Position numbers and translations under genes: made by a program. The notes under the pieces were generated by a model, which saw nothing but the letters and a program-made list of their open reading frames with translations, was not told the origin of the DNA and ran no database searches. Source: an uncultured Pirellula sp. (lineage in GTDB: Bacteria; Planctomycetota; Planctomycetia; Pirellulales; Pirellulaceae). From it: a stretch of DNA of 42,164 nucleotides. Each line of letters starts with the position of its first letter. Within the stretch, counting starts at the first letter, position 1. The stretch is from positions 1 to 42,164 of the forward strand of contig CAIOHR010000332.1 in NCBI GenBank assembly GCA_903858115.1, given 5' to 3'. This document shows positions 8,029 through 16,790 of the stretch, piece by piece.

Positions 8029-11000
8029 TCACTTCGAACTGTTGATCCACTCTCTCAACATCACCACCGCACGATCGTCGACTAAATTGCTACCGATCGG
8101 AGGCATCTTGCCTGTATCTCTTGTCCCGATGCGACGCAAAAGTATCGAGCGATCCGGAAATCCCGGCGCGACCAAATTCGCTTTTTCCAAATCGAAATGA
8201 TGATGAATCGGTGGGACACCGAGCACTTTCATCTTGTCTTTGGGGGTCCAATACGCCAAATCCATTTGCGCATTTCCGCCACCCGACTCGACATGGCAAT
8301 AAGCACAATTCGAATGTAGGAATGACCTCGCTCGCTTTTCCAACACTTGATTCGGATCGTAGGGATCCACCAAGCTTTCGAACTTGTCACAGGACTGGCC
8401 CAAGAATTGTTTGGAACGGACTGGTAACTGATCTGCACTCACTTTGAGTGTCGACAACTCTTTGTCTACTACTTCCTTGCTCATTCCTTGCGAGCCGAGT
8501 TCGGTTCGCAAAGCAGACTTTGCGCTCTCAACCCAGGAAGCTTGAAACAATCCCATTGTCTCGTACGCTTCCAACTGATTCATGACCACGCCATCGCCAT
8601 AATCATGCATGCGGTTCATTTGAAGCGTTGACAGTCCCAAAACATATCGAGCGGCTCTCGTATGGCAAACCATGCATTCCGTTCGGCTCGGATATCTCCA
8701 CTTTTGTTGTTGAACCGCTCCCGATGCGGACTGAATCGCAAACAATTTATCCTTGCCAGGGGATTCGACGAGGGTCGCGTCTGTTTGATCTTCATTCCAT
8801 GCATAAGAATAACCAACCCACTCTCCTTGTTGTTTCGTCATGAGTCGCGTCTCAATCCAACGGCGGGAATCGGATACATTTTCCTGAAGCTCAAGCTGAA
8901 ATGATTTCACGATGACCGTGGACTCGGGAAAGTCCCATGACCATTGATCCGCAAACTGAATCATCCCACTTTCTGGCAATGCGATGAACCGTGACTTGAT
9001 GGCATTGTCGGACCAGAAAGGTGCATTCACCGAATACGAAACGACTCCATCTGCCATCTTATGGTTTCGGATGTCTTCAAAGAGTCCCGTCTCGCTAAGC
9101 TTGGATGGGAAGATACGATCGTTGACAACCATCGTATTGGGTTCGAGGTGATAGAGACCACCTTGTTTGTCGCCTCGATGGTCCACGACGATCAATTCAC
9201 CTTCGTGATCCAATGAGATTGAAGAGATCTGAAGCGTCGTGTCTGCAATCTCGCGCTGCCATTGAATCGTCTTCCCATCATGCTTGACTCCCCATATCTT
9301 TCCTGTCGAGTAATCGCCGTAGATATAGGCACCTACCAGTTCAGGCAAACGTTTCCCGTAGTAAACGACACCACCCGTCAGTGATCGAGACTCGCTGTGT
9401 GGATGCTCGACGGTGGGTTTGACGTGAGGCGACGGACCCAAGGTTCTATTCGAGTAGAAAGGGTGGCTCCCTTCATAGACACTCCACCCGTAGTTTGCAC
9501 CCCGTTCGAGCAAGTAAACTTGTTCAAACATATCCTGCCCATTATTGCCAACCCAAATGTGGCCCGTCTTCTGATCGGTCGTGATGCGCCAGGGATTTCG
9601 CAACCCATAAGCCCATGTCTCCGGTCGTGCCTCGTTCCAACCCACGAACGGATTATCTTTGGGTACGGAATAGGTCTTTCCAGGTTCGGGATTGTCGACA
9701 TCTATCCGAAGCACCTTCGACAACAAATGGGACAAGTTTTGGCCTGCATTGTTTTGATCCGAATCGGCAGTTCCATCCCCTGAAGTGACATACATCATCC
9801 CATCAAGCCCGAACGTGATAGCCGCCCCGTTGTGCCCATTGGAGTCCCATTCCAGAATCGTAACTGGGCCCCCTACGGCTTCGTCTGGGGATGTTCGATT
9901 CAATGCATAACGAACCACTCGACTGCGGTGACCGCCAACTTCCGCTTTGTAATTGCTGCCAACATACATGAACCCGTTCGACGCGAATTGCGGGTGAAAT
10001 GCGATGCTATACGCGACTTCCCCCGGAGCGGCAATCAAACTCAGCGTCTCGACATTGGGATCCTCGTGAGATCGTCGAATCTGTGTTGGCCCGTAAGGGC
10101 CCGATTCTTCGATGATGACAAATCGTTTCGTGCCTGGCTCCACTTGCACATCGATAGGCCATTCCAATTTCAAATGTGGATAAGTGCGAACAGCTCGATA
10201 CGGAAGTGGAGGTTCGGGGGATCCATGCACTTTGGTTGATAAGCGATTCTTGCGCTTTGCCAACGCGGCTGCAGATGGATTGGACTCCGCTGGTCCTGCA
10301 AATCGAACTTTCGCATAATCTTCCGATCGGTGGAAATCGACTTGGGACAACGGTGCGCAGCTACTGAGCTCTGGTTCCCGATCGGACGAATAATCATAAC
10401 GGCAAAGGGCGATTCCCCAGACTTCATCGATATCAGGACGCCCGCCTGTGGGGAGAAGATCTACCCAAGGAATGCGTCCCTCTACAGTCCAGCCCGAATC
10501 TCGATCGGTCCGCACTTGGAGACTGCCCTTTCTTTCCACCGCTGCATTCCAATGAAACGCGTTGGCCGATTTGTATTCCTTGTAAGCCCCCGATTTGCGT
10601 TTGGGAATAAACATGTCCATCTGGGTGCCGGCGGCATTGACTTGAAACTCGTAGTAACCAGTCTTAGCCTCGCTGGGTTTCAAGAAGAGTTCGAAGACAT
10701 CGTTCTCCCACGTTTTTCCATCATGCTCGTCTATGTTTGCGAAAAGATCGTGATCTTCGAGCTCAGCAAGAAAATAGAGATACTGCCTATCCCAGAGAAG
10801 CTTTGCAACCGTAGCACTCTGCGGCGTGGCTCCAGTAACTGGCAATCGAAAATTCGTCACCGATAGGGCTTGTCTCCACGGAACATCATCTTCCATTCCA
10901 TCGATCTTGGGTGCTTCGGAAGTCCATCGACACACCAACGGTGAATGTGTATGTGACTGATCTGCGTGAACGCAACCCAAAAGAACAAGCCATATACCTA

Positions 11001-11040
11001 AGCATCGAATAATAGCAGCCGAGCACCCCTGATTGAACAT
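8029..11040 (-). CDS. secreted fusion: CBM9-like domain, PQQ-type sugar dehydrogenase propeller, dihaem C-terminal domain
   Basis: The 1003-residue protein starts with a signal peptide. Residues about 35-245 resemble a CBM9/DOMON-like beta-sandwich (PKIDGMEDDVPW, YEFQVNAAGTQMD). Residues about 285-640 resemble the glucose/sorbosone dehydrogenase propeller (SIAFHPQFASNGFMYV, NHNGAAITFGLDGMMYV-type wording, GLRNPWRITTD, ERGANYGW). The C-terminal third resembles the family of dihaem proteins once called HNE_0200/SO2930, with CMVCH near 789 and CAYCH near 912 and a KMPP methionine. The likely role is envelope oxidation of a sugar with electrons passed to the attached haems. Its start is five bases after the stop of the dimethylformamidase-like gene, with a GGGGAG ribosome site inside that gene's end, so the two form an operon. 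The substrate is unknown. Confidence 0.85.
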   Translation of the reverse strand: MFNQGCSAAIIRCLGIWLVLLGCVHADQSHTHSPLVCRWTSEAPKIDGMEDDVPWRQALSVTNFRLPVTGATPQSATVAKLLWDRQYLYFLAELEDHDLFANIDEHDGKTWENDVFELFLKPSEAKTGYYEFQVNAAGTQMDMFIPKRKSGAYKEYKSANAFHWNAAVERKGSLQVRTDRDSGWTVEGRIPWVDLLPTGGRPDIDEVWGIALCRYDYSSDREPELSSCAPLSQVDFHRSEDYAKVRFAGPAESNPSAAALAKRKNRLSTKVHGSPEPPLPYRAVRTYPHLKLEWPIDVQVEPGTKRFVIIEESGPYGPTQIRRSHEDPNVETLSLIAAPGEVAYSIAFHPQFASNGFMYVGSNYKAEVGGHRSRVVRYALNRTSPDEAVGGPVTILEWDSNGHNGAAITFGLDGMMYVTSGDGTADSDQNNAGQNLSHLLSKVLRIDVDNPEPGKTYSVPKDNPFVGWNEARPETWAYGLRNPWRITTDQKTGHIWVGNNGQDMFEQVYLLERGANYGWSVYEGSHPFYSNRTLGPSPHVKPTVEHPHSESRSLTGGVVYYGKRLPELVGAYIYGDYSTGKIWGVKHDGKTIQWQREIADTTLQISSISLDHEGELIVVDHRGDKQGGLYHLEPNTMVVNDRIFPSKLSETGLFEDIRNHKMADGVVSYSVNAPFWSDNAIKSRFIALPESGMIQFADQWSWDFPESTVIVKSFQLELQENVSDSRRWIETRLMTKQQGEWVGYSYAWNEDQTDATLVESPGKDKLFAIQSASGAVQQQKWRYPSRTECMVCHTRAARYVLGLSTLQMNRMHDYGDGVVMNQLEAYETMGLFQASWVESAKSALRTELGSQGMSKEVVDKELSTLKVSADQLPVRSKQFLGQSCDKFESLVDPYDPNQVLEKRARSFLHSNCAYCHVESGGGNAQMDLAYWTPKDKMKVLGVPPIHHHFDLEKANLVAPGFPDRSILLRRIGTRDTGKMPPIGSNLVDDRAVVMLREWINSSK

Positions 11041-11045
11041 CGACT

Positions 11046-12452
11046 TTACTCCCCACCTAGTTTGTTGAGAATGTTACGAGTGATTTGCTCTACCATCGGA
11101 TCTGCACCTCGCAATCCGTGTGCCCAATCGGTGCTTCCGGAAGTGAATACGGTGCCACCCCTCGTATACATTCCCATCACCGCGGCACCGACTCGATCCT
11201 TGGGAAATCGATCGTACCAAAACGCGTCGTCTGGGGCCCAACGCGCAGGACAACTCCCTAGTATGATCAGATTTTTAGGCGTGCCATCGGCTCCTGTAGG
11301 CTCTGGAACACCATCGTTCCAAACCATTTCGCAGCCATCGCATTCGTAACCGACGATCGTATCCTTTCCACCGAATCGGTCCCCTTTCTTCATTTGGGTC
11401 CCTTCGAAGATCCAATGTTCAGGTCGATGCACTTCATAGGATGCAGGCCCATCCATAAATTGTCCATGGCTGCGATGATAGCCACCCCACAAAAATCCGA
11501 CCCCGGTCATCTGATTCTCTGGCCGACCCACCAAATGATGGCTCCACAATGTACTTAACAACTTATCTTTGTCCGAACGAAACAGAGGGTCACCGTTGTA
11601 CCATTGTTTCCAACATGTGAGTGATTGCCCCTGGTCTTCGGTTCTCACTTGCCAACAACATGTATTGCCGCTGAAGAACGCGACATTACCACCCCGACCG
11701 ATGTAAGCCTCTAGACTATCCCGCATCTCCGAGGACCAATATTCGTCATGGCCGACGCTCAAGATTAGTTTATAGCGATCGAGCAATTCGGGGTGACGTT
11801 CGAGATCACCATTCGTTGCGTAATCCAGCTTATAGCCATTGCTTTCAGCCCATCGAATGAACGGTCCTTCCCAATTTTCAAACTGCGAAGTCAAGGGGCG
11901 CTGAAATGAAACTCGATGACCTTGGACTCCATCTCGATCGTGAAAAGCGTAGAGGCTATGTCCACCCCAGTTCGTATAAGCGTTGTAAGTGTTCGTTGCC
12001 AACTGAATCAGAATGCGAGTTTCTTTTCCAGGCGAGGCAGAGCGAACGACAAAGAACAGATTTGTTTTCTTCTTTGGCTCCGTTCCGACTGTAAGGGTCA
12101 CTTGGTAGTAGCCGCTTTTCCATTCGTTCGGAACAGGAATCTTCAAGGAGACAGGCCAATTGCAACCATGCGAGGATGCACGATCTGGAATCGGTTGCAT
12201 GGCGACAGCCACATCAGACTTTTCCCAAACCTTTTCGGGAGCGAATCCCAGCCGAGCGATCGAAATACTAGTAGTTGCTTCACTCGAGGACAAGCAAAGT
12301 TCCAACTCCTCACCCGGTTGTAAACTTAACCGAGTGGGATACCCCAACACAAAAGGAGCCGCCGGTTGAACCTGGTCAGCACGTGCCTCGGAAAGAAGAG
12401 GCACTGACAAAAACAGAACTATCAGGACACAAAACGCTCGCTTAAGTATCAT
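11046..12452 (-). CDS. secreted N,N-dimethylformamidase beta-subunit-like protein
   Basis: The 468-residue protein has a clear signal peptide (MILKRAFCVLIVLFLS, cleaved near SEARA). A small beta-sandwich of about 110 residues is followed by the large-subunit-like core, with ATNTYNAYTNWGG (about 152-164) and LSVGHDEYWSSEMRD (about 231-245). In characterised dimethylformamidase the mononuclear iron is bound by two tyrosines and a glutamate; the tyrosines in these two motifs are candidates, but I have not aligned them rigorously. No small alpha subunit is nearby and the protein is exported, so formamide hydrolysis is not implied. It lies directly upstream of the sugar-dehydrogenase fusion. The ATG at 12452 is preferred over an in-frame TTG 15 bases upstream. 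Confidence 0.82.
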   Translation of the reverse strand: MILKRAFCVLIVLFLSVPLLSEARADQVQPAAPFVLGYPTRLSLQPGEELELCLSSSEATTSISIARLGFAPEKVWEKSDVAVAMQPIPDRASSHGCNWPVSLKIPVPNEWKSGYYQVTLTVGTEPKKKTNLFFVVRSASPGKETRILIQLATNTYNAYTNWGGHSLYAFHDRDGVQGHRVSFQRPLTSQFENWEGPFIRWAESNGYKLDYATNGDLERHPELLDRYKLILSVGHDEYWSSEMRDSLEAYIGRGGNVAFFSGNTCCWQVRTEDQGQSLTCWKQWYNGDPLFRSDKDKLLSTLWSHHLVGRPENQMTGVGFLWGGYHRSHGQFMDGPASYEVHRPEHWIFEGTQMKKGDRFGGKDTIVGYECDGCEMVWNDGVPEPTGADGTPKNLIILGSCPARWAPDDAFWYDRFPKDRVGAAVMGMYTRGGTVFTSGSTDWAHGLRGADPMVEQITRNILNKLGGE

Positions 12453-12566
12453 CAGATGGCCGCCCAAAACGTTAAGGAGTTGATTTAGAAATGAATTACA
12501 CTTCTAGAATTCTACCTTAGCGATTGGCCGTTTGGTTGCGAGCTCATACTGAGATTCGTGGACAAT

Positions 12567-13307
12567 TTATACCAACGATTCGCTAGACTGTTTCGGTTTC
12601 AGTTTGTTCAGCCCCACAGCCATAACCAATCCTGCTGTCAATGGAAATGCAGCCAGCCAATAAGCACGCTCTGAGGCTTGTTCGGGAACCAAAAACATCG
12701 GGTTTGAATTTGGAAACAGGATTGAAGAAATAACAAATTGAACAAGAGCGACGCCAAACCCCGCCAGAAGTCCAAGTGGCCAGTACTTCAGAGCGCGAGT
12801 CACTCCTGTGTTCAGCGCTGCAACCGTCAGGGCAATGTTTGCCAAGACGCCTCCCCATACCAAGGTCTGTAATCCCATACTCGATTGCAATGTTTGTGCA
12901 GCGTTGACGAGCAAAGATTTCGTAACGTACGAACCTGAAATATAACCTAAGCCAATACCACTTAACGCACCGATAACGCCGCCACCGATAGCGCAAAGAA
13001 GCATGCGTTTACCACGAGAACATGCACCAATAGAAACGCCCAAGGCCAACCCAATGATTGCAAGTTCCGCTGCGTAGTTTGTCGTTCGATACGCAAATGC
13101 CGCGTCGTGATGCCTTTTGATCAATGCCGGCGGCGAACCGAGTTCTAGTGGTGGCAATTCTTCATACGCGAAGAGTGGGTGTGCAAGATGCACGCACAGT
13201 CCGCCGATGAAGCCGCCAACCATGCAGGCCACAAGAATCGAAACGAATCCCGGATTCCATCCAGGTTGGGTAGCCACTTGGTTGGGGCTGTCTTCAGATG
13301 GAACCAT
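12567..13307 (-). CDS. integral membrane protein, function unknown
   Basis: I do not recognise a family. The 246-residue protein has about six hydrophobic segments, several Gly-rich (SILVACMVGGFIGGL, CAIGGGVIGALSGIGLGYISG). A hydrophilic, possibly periplasmic loop of about 40 residues sits between the first two, and a short basic tail ends the protein. The ATG at 13307 is chosen; a TTG four codons earlier is possible. Neither has a clear ribosome site. The same-strand neighbours are a lipoprotein upstream and the dimethylformamidase-like gene downstream, with 114 bases to the latter. Confidence 0.65.
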   Translation of the reverse strand: MVPSEDSPNQVATQPGWNPGFVSILVACMVGGFIGGLCVHLAHPLFAYEELPPLELGSPPALIKRHHDAAFAYRTTNYAAELAIIGLALGVSIGACSRGKRMLLCAIGGGVIGALSGIGLGYISGSYVTKSLLVNAAQTLQSSMGLQTLVWGGVLANIALTVAALNTGVTRALKYWPLGLLAGFGVALVQFVISSILFPNSNPMFLVPEQASERAYWLAAFPLTAGLVMAVGLNKLKPKQSSESLV

Positions 13308-13368
13308 ATTGCGATACAAATTCTGTTATAAGCAGGTGACGTAAGCACCAACTGGTTTTTGCGTAATC

Positions 13369-13869
13369 CTAAAGGTCGAAATCAAACTTATTGGAATCGT
13401 TTTCTGCCACGGTCGCGATTAGACCTGAGGTCGAATCACTCGCGAATTTGGCTGGCAGAAGGTTCTTGTTCGCATTGGAGCCTGCACCCTTTCCATCCGA
13501 ACTCGCCGGTGGAGCATAGGAATCGCTAATTTCGCCACTAGCAATTACACCGGGTTGCGGCGCTTGAGGTGCATTCGCTGGAGGAGCCGAAAATTTTGTG
13601 ATCGTAATCTTATAATCGCCAGCTACTGCACCGTCGCTTGGACCGAAGGTTGAGAGTTTGAATTCACCATTGGCATTTGTCGACCCGATCGCCGGTTTGG
13701 CACCTTGCACGGAGGGCAAAAATGTAACCAACGCACCATCGACAGGTTTTCCGCCCTGTTTCACAGTGCCTGAAACTTTATATGTCTTAGGTAAACCTGA
13801 ATCCGATCCGCATCCAACCACCAAGGCCAGGGACAGCGAAAAAAGCAAAGCTGTAGTAGTCTTATACAT
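13369..13869 (-). CDS. lipoprotein with carboxypeptidase-regulatory-like domain
   Basis: The 166-residue protein opens with a lipoprotein signal, LALVVGC, whose cysteine at about residue 20 should be lipidated. A beta-sandwich follows: YKVSGTVKQGGKPVDGALVTF and then NANGEFKLSTF and AGDYKITI, the pattern of carboxypeptidase regulatory-like domains. The C-terminal third is Pro/Ala/Ser-rich and then ends in a short conserved-looking tail. No catalytic residues are seen, so a structural role at the cell envelope is more likely. Planctomycetes often encode such small lipoproteins beside DUF1559 proteins, as here. The start is placed at the ATG with a GGAG six bases before it, not at upstream codons that would bury the signal peptide. 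Confidence 0.8.
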   Translation of the reverse strand: MYKTTTALLFSLSLALVVGCGSDSGLPKTYKVSGTVKQGGKPVDGALVTFLPSVQGAKPAIGSTNANGEFKLSTFGPSDGAVAGDYKITITKFSAPPANAPQAPQPGVIASGEISDSYAPPASSDGKGAGSNANKNLLPAKFASDSTSGLIATVAENDSNKFDFDL

Positions 13870-13875
13870 TCGAAA

Positions 13876-13879
13876 CTCC
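13876..13879 (-). promoter_or_regulatory. Shine-Dalgarno of the lipoprotein gene
   Basis: GGAG on the minus strand, six bases before the ATG at 13867-13869. It rules out the longer frame. Confidence 0.55.
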
Positions 13880-13975
13880 GCACAGAAAAAATGGTAAGGA
13901 AGCCAGACGGGTAACACCTCGAAGATCATTGAGATGAAGCCTCGCAAAAGTCAAGTCGTTACCAAGAAGGCATTA

Positions 13976-14012
13976 TATAAAAACAGAGTGCAGCGCGATC
14001 GCGCTGCACTCT
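13976..14012 (-). terminator. intrinsic terminator after the DUF1559 gene
   Basis: Positions 13987-14012 are a perfect 26-base palindrome centred on GCGCGATCGCGC, flanked by GAGTGCA and its complement. On the minus strand it is followed by TGTTTTTATA. It lies 26 bases beyond the DUF1559 stop and separates that gene from the lipoprotein gene. Confidence 0.85.
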
Positions 14013-14038
14013 TGATTATCCAACAAAAGCTTCATTGA

Positions 14039-15169
14039 CTATTGTGAAATACTGGCTACTTCGCCGCCAGATTTCGTACCTAAAGCACCCCAAACTCCGT
14101 AGAGGCTGGGTCCACTCGTCGATGCAGGAGCTGCAAGATTTCCTGCATCAATCGCATCGGAAGTAAAGTGCACTGAACCATCGACCATTGCCAGGTTGAC
14201 GCCACCCGTATGCCGACTGGAGGCAGGTATCAATAACCCAGTTCCGCTGGCTCCCGAATCCGCGTTCACATTGTTGTCCGATGTGCAGCTTGGCTTGTTC
14301 GGTGGCAAGATGGTATTAAAGCAAACTCGCTCTGACTGTCCGTCTGTCCACAGGGAACCGAAACGCCCCTTGACCAATTGTCCAGCAATAAAGTACCGAC
14401 CATTCGCTGTGTTATAGCAGGAAATCGGGGAGTTCAGAATGTTTGCTGCCGAGGTCGCGGTACCCAGAACGGTTTCAATCTGATTGGCCACAACATTCGT
14501 GATGCCAAAGTTTGCCTTGAGTCGTTCGCTAAATGCAATTGTGTTGCTGGTACCGTCGGTGATGGCACCAAGCTTTGTGAAACTTTGACTGCCGAATACT
14601 CCGCGAGAATCCGCGATATTCAGTGCATTGTTGTTGGTGTCACCAATGCAAAACGCATAATTATTTGTCTGCGTATTTGTAGGTTGATTGAACACGGGGC
14701 CGTCGGAAGGGCAACTCAACATCGATGGAGCGATATTCCAGGGAACCCAACCGGTCCAGGCTGCGGGTCCACCAGCTGCAGTTGTCGGTCCACCTTGGGC
14801 AGCAGCATAATTATAAGTTCCTGCCGGATCGCCAGCCTGAATAAGGTTATACATAGCGCTTTGCTCGATGTATGGGAGCAAGAACACAAACCCAGACAAC
14901 CTATTGCCGTTGGAGTTGTTGCGGTTGTTGCCAATGAACGGTCCGCCCGTACCGCCCTTTCGCGGCGGCAATGCTTTGAACGCACTTTCGTAGTTAAGGT
15001 TTGCCAAGCCTAATTGCTTCAAACCATTGGAGCACTGCATTCGCCTCGCTGCTTCTCTAGCAGCCTGCACGGCAGGAAGCAATAAACCTACCAAAATACC
15101 AATAATCGCGATAACCACCAACAATTCGACAAGCGTAAATCCAGCTCGTCTTCGAAAGAAAGACTTCAT
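14039..15169 (-). CDS. DUF1559 protein with prepilin-type N-terminus
   Basis: The 376-residue protein begins KSFFRRRAGFTLVELLVVIAI, a type IV pilin/type II secretion prepilin signal cleaved between Gly and Phe, with the conserved Glu at position +5. The PAVQAAREAARRMQCSNGLKQ helix follows, then the beta-rich DUF1559 region ending in HTGGVNLAMVDGSVHF, the H-x-G-G-x-N-x-x-x-x-D-G-S signature of the family. Many paralogues per genome are usual in Planctomycetes; the function is unproven but assembly into pseudopilus-like surface structures is likely. Of three in-frame starts (TTG 15175, ATG 15172, ATG 15169) the last has the best Shine-Dalgarno spacing. The gene is monocistronic, ending at a strong terminator. 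Confidence 0.93.
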   Translation of the reverse strand: MKSFFRRRAGFTLVELLVVIAIIGILVGLLLPAVQAAREAARRMQCSNGLKQLGLANLNYESAFKALPPRKGGTGGPFIGNNRNNSNGNRLSGFVFLLPYIEQSAMYNLIQAGDPAGTYNYAAAQGGPTTAAGGPAAWTGWVPWNIAPSMLSCPSDGPVFNQPTNTQTNNYAFCIGDTNNNALNIADSRGVFGSQSFTKLGAITDGTSNTIAFSERLKANFGITNVVANQIETVLGTATSAANILNSPISCYNTANGRYFIAGQLVKGRFGSLWTDGQSERVCFNTILPPNKPSCTSDNNVNADSGASGTGLLIPASSRHTGGVNLAMVDGSVHFTSDAIDAGNLAAPASTSGPSLYGVWGALGTKSGGEVASISQ

Positions 15170-15175
15170 CATCAA

Positions 15176-15180
15176 CTCCT
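15176..15180 (-). promoter_or_regulatory. Shine-Dalgarno of the DUF1559 gene
   Basis: AGGAG on the minus strand lies six bases before the ATG at 15169 and three before the one at 15172. Confidence 0.6.
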
Positions 15181-15438
15181 AAAGAAAAGAAAACAGCAAA
15201 AGCGTGCAGAGGACTTCGACATCTCGACGCAAGATTCTCAACAACAAACTATAGTCTTGCCCAGTGACTGTAGTCAACGCAAGAAAGCTGTGGCGTGACT
15301 TATTCAACCATTGTTCACAAAGCATCTCTTTTCCAATTCTCTGACAGCCGCAATGCAATACTACTACAGATAAAGTGCAAGAACTTGTTATTTCCGGAAC
15401 GAAATCTCCAACTCTCAGCAAGACTTGGCCTAGTTTCG

Positions 15439-16695
15439 TCATTTTCCCGATATTTGCTTCGCCACGACCTCGCATTCTCGAAGTGCTCGCAGGGTGTTTT
15501 TGTATAGCACCTTATGAATTTCTTCTTCCGAATAACCGCGTTGAAGCATGAGTTCGGTGAGCAACGGATAGGTCGAGACGTCCTCCATCCCCTTGGGTAT
15601 CGTCGTGATTCCGTCGTAATCCGAGCCTAAACCCACACAATCGATACCAGCCACCTTAACCGCATGATCGATATGATCGGCAATGATCTTGGCTTCTCCC
15701 GCTGGGAACGGGTTCTTAAGCTGCCACGCTTTGTATTCGCGATCTACGTCTTGTTTCGAGTTCGGATACTTGGCCATCAACCCGCGCCGCACATGAAACA
15801 TCTCCCTCATGATCTCGGCACTTTCGGGAACCACAAAACCTGAGAAGAAGTTGATCATGACGACTCCGCGATTGACGGCGATTCGCTTCAACACGTCATC
15901 CGGTACATTGCGTGGATGGTTCGCGATCGCTTTTGCGGAGGAATGCGAATAGATCACCGGAGCTTTCGATAGGTCCAACGCATCGTGCATGGTCTCGGGC
16001 GATACGTGGGAAAGATCCACGAGCATACCGAGCCGATTCATTTCTCGAACGACCTCTTCTCCGAACGGTGCCAACCCACCATGCTGAGAATCATCGGTCG
16101 CGGAGTCTGCCCAGCCCAACGTGTCTGAATGCGTCAACGTCATATACCTGGCGCCCATGTCATACAGTCGTCGCAGATTCTGCAATGAATCCTCAATGCT
16201 GTGCCCACCCTCCATACCAATCAGAGAAGCGATCTTGCCAGCTTTGCGTGCTGCTTCCACATCGTCTGCTGAGAGCGACAGCTGAAAAACGTCTGGATAA
16301 CGTTTGATCATTTCATGCACGAGTTCGATTTGCTCGACCGTGGTCTGGTACGCGACACCCGCTTTTCGCGTTTCGGCAGGCACATAGACGGACCAAAATT
16401 GAGCGCCGACATTTCCCTTTCTTAATCGATCGATGTCGGTATGCAATTGAGGCTGCGGTTTGCGAATATCCCATTGGTCAAAGCGTTTCGGTGCCTTTCG
16501 CATTTCCCATGGCAAATCATTGTGACCATCAAACACATACCCGCGAGCATGAATCGCCATCGCACGCTCGGAAATGATCGTAGTTGGACTGCTTTCCGTT
16601 TTCGCATTGGGAGCATCTTGCGCGACCAGGCTCGCACTCAACGTCAGGAACAGCGGAGTTGCGAGAAACACGCGAGCCGATTGGACAGGGAACAT
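15439..16695 (-). CDS. membrane dipeptidase (peptidase family M19), exported
   Basis: Family M19 enzymes hydrolyse dipeptides, including those with a D-residue, using a binuclear zinc site. The 418-residue protein has an N-terminal signal peptide (VFLATPLFLTLSASLVAQ). Zinc ligands are seen in FDGHNDLPW (His58), IGMEGGHS (Glu162, bridging), DLSHVS (His230) and YSHSSA (His251). GLGSDYDG and the terminal GYSEEEIHKVLYKN are also typical. The ATG at 16695 places the signal peptide correctly; a GTG four codons upstream is possible. The mnmE gene is upstream on the same strand, 95 bases away, with no functional tie. The likely role is periplasmic peptide or peptidoglycan-fragment turnover. Confidence 0.93.
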   Translation of the reverse strand: MFPVQSARVFLATPLFLTLSASLVAQDAPNAKTESSPTTIISERAMAIHARGYVFDGHNDLPWEMRKAPKRFDQWDIRKPQPQLHTDIDRLRKGNVGAQFWSVYVPAETRKAGVAYQTTVEQIELVHEMIKRYPDVFQLSLSADDVEAARKAGKIASLIGMEGGHSIEDSLQNLRRLYDMGARYMTLTHSDTLGWADSATDDSQHGGLAPFGEEVVREMNRLGMLVDLSHVSPETMHDALDLSKAPVIYSHSSAKAIANHPRNVPDDVLKRIAVNRGVVMINFFSGFVVPESAEIMREMFHVRRGLMAKYPNSKQDVDREYKAWQLKNPFPAGEAKIIADHIDHAVKVAGIDCVGLGSDYDGITTIPKGMEDVSTYPLLTELMLQRGYSEEEIHKVLYKNTLRALRECEVVAKQISGK

Positions 16696-16790
16696 TCTCA
16701 AGATTTTCACAGTGGTCGATTTCGTTATGGGAAATGAAACAGAGGCCTGAAGCTTGCCAAGAGTATACCAAACAGCCCTGGGCGATCTCG

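Noticed and set aside
12583..12996. Minus-strand 137-codon frame inside the membrane protein gene
   Set aside because: Arg/Trp-rich shadow of the real frame, which encodes sensible membrane helices.
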